A DNA stretch of 64,000 nucleotides, from assembly GCA_964449135.1 (NCBI GenBank), contig CAYUXZ010000001.1, positions 1 through 64,000 of the forward strand. The letters run 5' to 3'. Below, piece by piece: positions 60,752 to 64,000 of the stretch. Source of the DNA: SZAS-103 sp964449135 (GTDB lineage Bacteria; Pseudomonadota; Gammaproteobacteria; Xanthomonadales; Xanthomonadaceae). The notes under the pieces were generated by a model, which was not told the DNA's origin, did not search any database, and was given only the letters and a program-made list of their open reading frames with translations. Position 1 is the stretch's first letter; every line of letters starts with the position of its first letter. Both the position numbers and the translations under genes were made by a program.

Positions 60752-61210
60752 ATGAGCCTGCCCGATTCCGCGAAGTCCCCGTCGCCGCAGTCCCCGGCCG
60801 TCAATATCTGCCTTCTGGTACGTCAGCTTCGCGACGGCCTGGCACATCGGCTCGAGGAAGACCTCGCGGCCAACGGCTATCCGATCAACCTCAGCCAGTT
60901 CCTGGTGCTGCGCAAACTCGACGTGCTCGGGCCGATGTCGGCGATCGATCTGGCGCGCACGATCGACCATAACCCGGGCGCGATGACGCGCCTGCTCGAT
61001 CGCCTGGAAAAAATGGGCTATCTGCGCCGCGCGCCTCACGTCGGCGACCGCCGCACGCTGCGCATCGAACTCACCGACGCCGGCCTGGATCTATCGCACG
61101 AATTGCGCGCCTGCGGCGAGCGCATGGCCGAGCACGCCCTGCGCACGCTCTCGCAAGAAGAACGCGACCAGTTCGTCGCCCTGCTCGAACGCGTCCGCGC
61201 TGCTCTGTGA
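60752..61210 (+). CDS. MarR family transcriptional regulator
   Basis: A 152-residue dimeric winged-helix regulator. The DNA-binding part shows LSQFLVLRKLDVLGPMSAID, DHNPGAMTRLLDRLEKMGYL, and the wing APHVGDRRTLRIELTDAG. It is the first gene of an efflux operon, and its stop overlaps the next start by 4 bp (GTGA). It probably represses the operon and releases DNA on binding a phenolic or other small ligand, as for EmrR (family knowledge). No Shine-Dalgarno sequence is visible before the ATG, in line with a leaderless transcript. Confidence 0.92.
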   Translation: MSLPDSAKSPSPQSPAVNICLLVRQLRDGLAHRLEEDLAANGYPINLSQFLVLRKLDVLGPMSAIDLARTIDHNPGAMTRLLDRLEKMGYLRRAPHVGDRRTLRIELTDAGLDLSHELRACGERMAEHALRTLSQEERDQFVALLERVRAAL

Positions 61211-62709
61211 CCGCCATGATTCCTTACTCTTCGTCCTCGTCGTCGCGAGCCCGCGCAGCCGTCCTTGCGCTCTGCGCGACGCTGCTCACCGCCTGCGCGA
61301 GCACGCGCGGCCTGGCGCCGCAGACTGCGCCGGCCGAACCCGATCACCTCGCCGTTCGCAACAGTCTTGCGGGCGTACAACTGACGCCGGCCGCCTGGCC
61401 GCAGCGCGACTGGTGGAAATCCCTGGGCGATCCGCAACTCGACGCGTTCATCGATGCGGCGCTGTCCGGCAATCCATCGCTGGATGCGGCCGATGCGCGC
61501 GTGCGCGTCGCGCTCGCGCAGGCCGGAGCGCAGGACGCCGCGCGCAAACCGCACGTGAATGCGCAGGCCGAGTACAACGGCATCCGCGTCCCCGCGTCGG
61601 TCGCGCCGGCGCCGATCGGTGGGCATTACCTCGGTGTGGACCTGCTCACGCTCAGCGGCGGCTATTCGTTCGATCTCTGGGGCGGCAAGCGCGCCGCCTG
61701 GGAAGCCGCCGTCGATCAGGCGCATGCGGCGCAGGTGGATGCGCAGGCCGCGCGCCTGGGTCTCTCGTCGAACATCGCGCAGGCCTGGGTCGAGCTTGCG
61801 CACAACAGCGAGTCGCAGGATCTCGCGCAGCGCGAACTCACGCGCGCGTCCGATCTACGCAAGCTCGTCGGTCAGCGCGTGCAGGCTGGCATCGACAACG
61901 CGATCCAGCTTCGCCAGGCCGATGCCGCGGTCGCCACCGCGCAACGCGGCGTCGAAGCCGCGGCCGAACAAGCCGCGCTGTTGCGCGCCACGCTCGCCGC
62001 ACTGGCGGGGCAGGGGCCGGATCGCGGCTTGCAGATCGGACGTCCGCAGGGGCTTGCATCCTCCGTACTGGAATTGCCTTCGGACCTTCCCAGCGACCTG
62101 CTCTCGCGCCGTCCCGACATCGTCGCCGCGCGCTGGCGCGTGGAAGCCGCGCAGCGCGGCATCACTGCGGCGAAGGCGCAGTTCTACCCGAGCATCAATC
62201 TGAGCGCGACGATTGGACTCGCATCCATGGGTCTGGGCGACCTGTTCTCGTTGCCCTCGCGCTACGGGCAGGTCGCGCCCGCGATTTCGCTGCCGGTTTT
62301 CGATGGAGGGCGCTTGCGCGCGGGCCTGGCCGAACGTGATGCGAACTACGATCTCGCGGTGGCGCATTACAACGCGACCCTCGTCGATTCGCTGCACGAA
62401 GTCGCCGAGCAGGTCATCACTCTTCGTGCGATCGAGGCGCAAACGACCACGCAAAAACAGGCGTTGGACGCCGCGCAATTCGCCTGGGACCTGGCGATGA
62501 AGCGCTATCGCAGCGGCCTGTCCTCGTACCTGGACGCACTGACCGCGCAGCAGGCGCAGTTGCGCGCGGAGCAGCAGATGATCGAGCTGGACGCGCAGCG
62601 GCTGCTCGCTTCGGTGCGTTTGATGCAGGCGCTCGGCGGCGGTTTCGAAGCCGATGCATCGCCGCAGACCGCATCGCAGTCTTCGGACGCCAACTCCGCC
62701 ACGCGCTAA
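61207..62709 (+). CDS. Outer membrane efflux factor (NodT/OprM family lipoprotein)
   Basis: A 500-residue TolC-like channel. The signal peptide ends in LLTAC, so the protein is a lipoprotein of the NodT/OprM type. The two OEP repeats are seen: DWWKSLGDPQLDAFIDAAL at the start of the first, and LLSRRPDIVAARWRVEAAQR at the start of the second. FYPSINLSATIGL and LPVFDGGRLRAGLAERDANY are typical. The GTG at 61207 overlaps the marR stop; an ATG at 61216 is an alternative giving 497 residues. It pairs with the downstream EmrA-type adaptor. Confidence 0.9.
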   Translation: MTAMIPYSSSSSSRARAAVLALCATLLTACASTRGLAPQTAPAEPDHLAVRNSLAGVQLTPAAWPQRDWWKSLGDPQLDAFIDAALSGNPSLDAADARVRVALAQAGAQDAARKPHVNAQAEYNGIRVPASVAPAPIGGHYLGVDLLTLSGGYSFDLWGGKRAAWEAAVDQAHAAQVDAQAARLGLSSNIAQAWVELAHNSESQDLAQRELTRASDLRKLVGQRVQAGIDNAIQLRQADAAVATAQRGVEAAAEQAALLRATLAALAGQGPDRGLQIGRPQGLASSVLELPSDLPSDLLSRRPDIVAARWRVEAAQRGITAAKAQFYPSINLSATIGLASMGLGDLFSLPSRYGQVAPAISLPVFDGGRLRAGLAERDANYDLAVAHYNATLVDSLHEVAEQVITLRAIEAQTTTQKQALDAAQFAWDLAMKRYRSGLSSYLDALTAQQAQLRAEQQMIELDAQRLLASVRLMQALGGGFEADASPQTASQSSDANSATR

Positions 62710-62751
62710 GTAACGCGAATTCCACTTTCGCTACACGCAGGATTTTTCGCC

Positions 62752-63978
62752 ATGAGCTCTCCCGCCCCCATCGTCGCCAACGTCAATCCGCCCAGGTCCA
62801 AGAGCCGGCGCGGGCGGATGATGCAGATCCTGCTGCTGGTCGTCGCGATCGCCGCGATCGCGTGGCTGCTCTGGTATTTCCTGATCGGTCGCTGGCACGA
62901 GGGCACCGACGACGCCTACGTCAACGGCAACATCGTGCAGATCACGCCGATGGTGCCCGGCACCGTGGTCAGCATCGGCGCCGACGACGGCCAGCTCGTG
63001 CGCAAAGGACAGACGCTGGTGCAGCTCGATTCCAGTGACAGCGATGCCGCGTTGATGCAGGCCGAGGCGAATCTCGCGCGTGTCGTGCGCCAGGTGCGAG
63101 GCGTCTACAACGGCATCGACAGCACGCAGGCGCAACTCGCCGCGCGGCGTGTGGATCTCGAACGTGCGCGCGCGGACGTCGCGCGCCGGCAGGACCTTGT
63201 AGGAAGCGGTGCGGTATCACAGGAAGAACTCGCGCATGCGCGCGACACGCTCGCGTCCGCGCAGGCAGCGGTGGACGCCGCGGCACAGAAGCTCGCGAGC
63301 GATTCCGCGCAGGTGGATTCCAAGGGCGTGCCGCAACAACCTGACGTGCAGGCCGCGGCCGCGGCGCTGCGCCAGGCCTACCTCAACAACGCGCGCACGC
63401 GGATCGTCGCGCCGGTGGCGGGCTACGTGGCGCGCCGTTCGGTGCAGCTCGGCCAGCGCCTGCAGCCCGGCGCGGCGTTGATGGCAGTGGTGCCGCTGGA
63501 TCAGGTCTGGGTCGATGCGAACTTCAAGGAAACCCAGCTCACGCACATGCGCCTCGGGCAGGTCGTCACGCTGCATTCGGATATCTACGGCGATTCCGTC
63601 GATTACCGTGGCCGCATCACAAGCCTCGGCATCGGCACCGGCAGCGCCTTCGCCCTGCTGCCCGCACAGAACGCGAGCGGCAACTGGATCAAGATCGTGC
63701 AGCGCCTGCCGGTGCGCATCGTGCTCGACAAGGACGAACTGCGTCGGCACCCGCTGCGCATCGGCCTGTCGATGGCGGCGGACGTGAACCTGCACGCGCA
63801 GGACGGCGGTCTGCTGCCCGAGAAGCCGGTCGAGCAGCCGCTGCTCACCACCGACGTATATGCGCACCAGCAGCAGGATGCCGATGCGCTGGTCGCGCAG
63901 ATCATCGAGGCCAACCTGCCCGCGTCGTCGCACGTCTCGGCGACGCGCGGCGCTTCACACCCGACCGCCAGTCGCTGA
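62752..63978 (+). CDS. emrA: HlyD/EmrA-type membrane fusion protein
   Basis: A 408-residue periplasmic adaptor of an EmrAB-like drug efflux system. One N-terminal membrane helix lies at about residues 22-46. TDDAYVNGNIVQITPMVPGTV is the family signature at the start of the barrel, followed by the two lipoyl half-motifs, a long coiled-coil hairpin (about 100-200), and ARTRIVAPVAGYVARRSVQLG. It stands 42 bp after the outer membrane gene. The inner membrane permease (EmrB type) is expected right after, just outside the window. Confidence 0.9.
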   Translation: MSSPAPIVANVNPPRSKSRRGRMMQILLLVVAIAAIAWLLWYFLIGRWHEGTDDAYVNGNIVQITPMVPGTVVSIGADDGQLVRKGQTLVQLDSSDSDAALMQAEANLARVVRQVRGVYNGIDSTQAQLAARRVDLERARADVARRQDLVGSGAVSQEELAHARDTLASAQAAVDAAAQKLASDSAQVDSKGVPQQPDVQAAAAALRQAYLNNARTRIVAPVAGYVARRSVQLGQRLQPGAALMAVVPLDQVWVDANFKETQLTHMRLGQVVTLHSDIYGDSVDYRGRITSLGIGTGSAFALLPAQNASGNWIKIVQRLPVRIVLDKDELRRHPLRIGLSMAADVNLHAQDGGLLPEKPVEQPLLTTDVYAHQQQDADALVAQIIEANLPASSHVSATRGASHPTASR

Positions 63979-64000
63979 TTCGGAAGAGAGCGCAGGATCA
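63979..64000 (+). other. Start of the intergenic region after emrA
   Basis: Twenty-two bases to the window edge, with a purine-rich GGAAGAGAGCG stretch that could be the ribosome site of the next gene, expected to be an EmrB-type permease. No coding sequence can be seen yet. Confidence 0.4.

Overview
The window is GC-rich (about two-thirds GC by eye), densely coding bacterial chromosome. The cell is Gram-negative, shown by LpxA/B/D, BamA, a TonB-dependent receptor and OmpA-type porins. The order of the core block on the minus strand (rpsB-tsf, pyrH-frr-uppS-cdsA-dxr-rseP-bamA-lpxD-fabZ-lpxA-lpxB-rnhB-dnaE, then accA) is gammaproteobacterial. A degV gene beside pyrH, no skp between bamA and lpxD, and the accessory genes point to Lysobacterales (Xanthomonadales), perhaps Rhodanobacteraceae. 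That assignment is inference. Two 10-N runs inside uppS and pyrH show that this is a draft assembly.

Layout. 1-10 kb: the end of prpC, a D-Ala-D-Ala dipeptidase, a SleB-type hydrolase, fadH, a TIR/TPR membrane protein, prpD (propionate catabolism) and an OmpA-family protein. 10-17 kb: a seven-gene minus-strand lipid cluster (desaturase, flavoprotein, DUF1365, CFA synthase, DUF2878, DUF1295 and a second CFA-like methyltransferase). Most of its junctions are 4-bp start/stop overlaps. 17-22 kb: a pseudouridine synthase, a GC-poor lipoprotein gene, accA, a pyrimidine-dimer glycosylase and a kinase fused to a degenerate Mrr-like nuclease fold. 22-38 kb: DNA polymerase III alpha, RNase HII, lipid A synthesis, BAM, site-2 protease, isoprenoid and phospholipid genes, ribosome recycling factor and UMP kinase. 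38-44 kb: DegV, a lone TonB-dependent receptor, EF-Ts and ribosomal protein S2 with a long leader. 44-50 kb: a tightly coupled plus-strand operon map-glnD-dapD-orf-arsC/spx-dapE. 50-64 kb: a BNR-repeat lipoprotein, an S45 acylase, asnB, a small secreted protein, an MFS transporter, parC, and a MarR-headed efflux operon that runs off the right end.

The most striking signal is upstream of asnB. A short ORF with its own Shine-Dalgarno sequence encodes a peptide with seven asparagines and is followed by three mutually exclusive RNA helices ending in a terminator. This is the architecture of trp/his-type attenuation, with asparagine as the sensed amino acid. Other points of interest are the kinase-Mrr fusion, the lipid-modification cluster with an array of three hairpins, a near-perfect CRP/Clp operator at class I distance from a probably leaderless marR, and assembly gaps whose true sizes can be inferred from reading frame and protein-family conservation.
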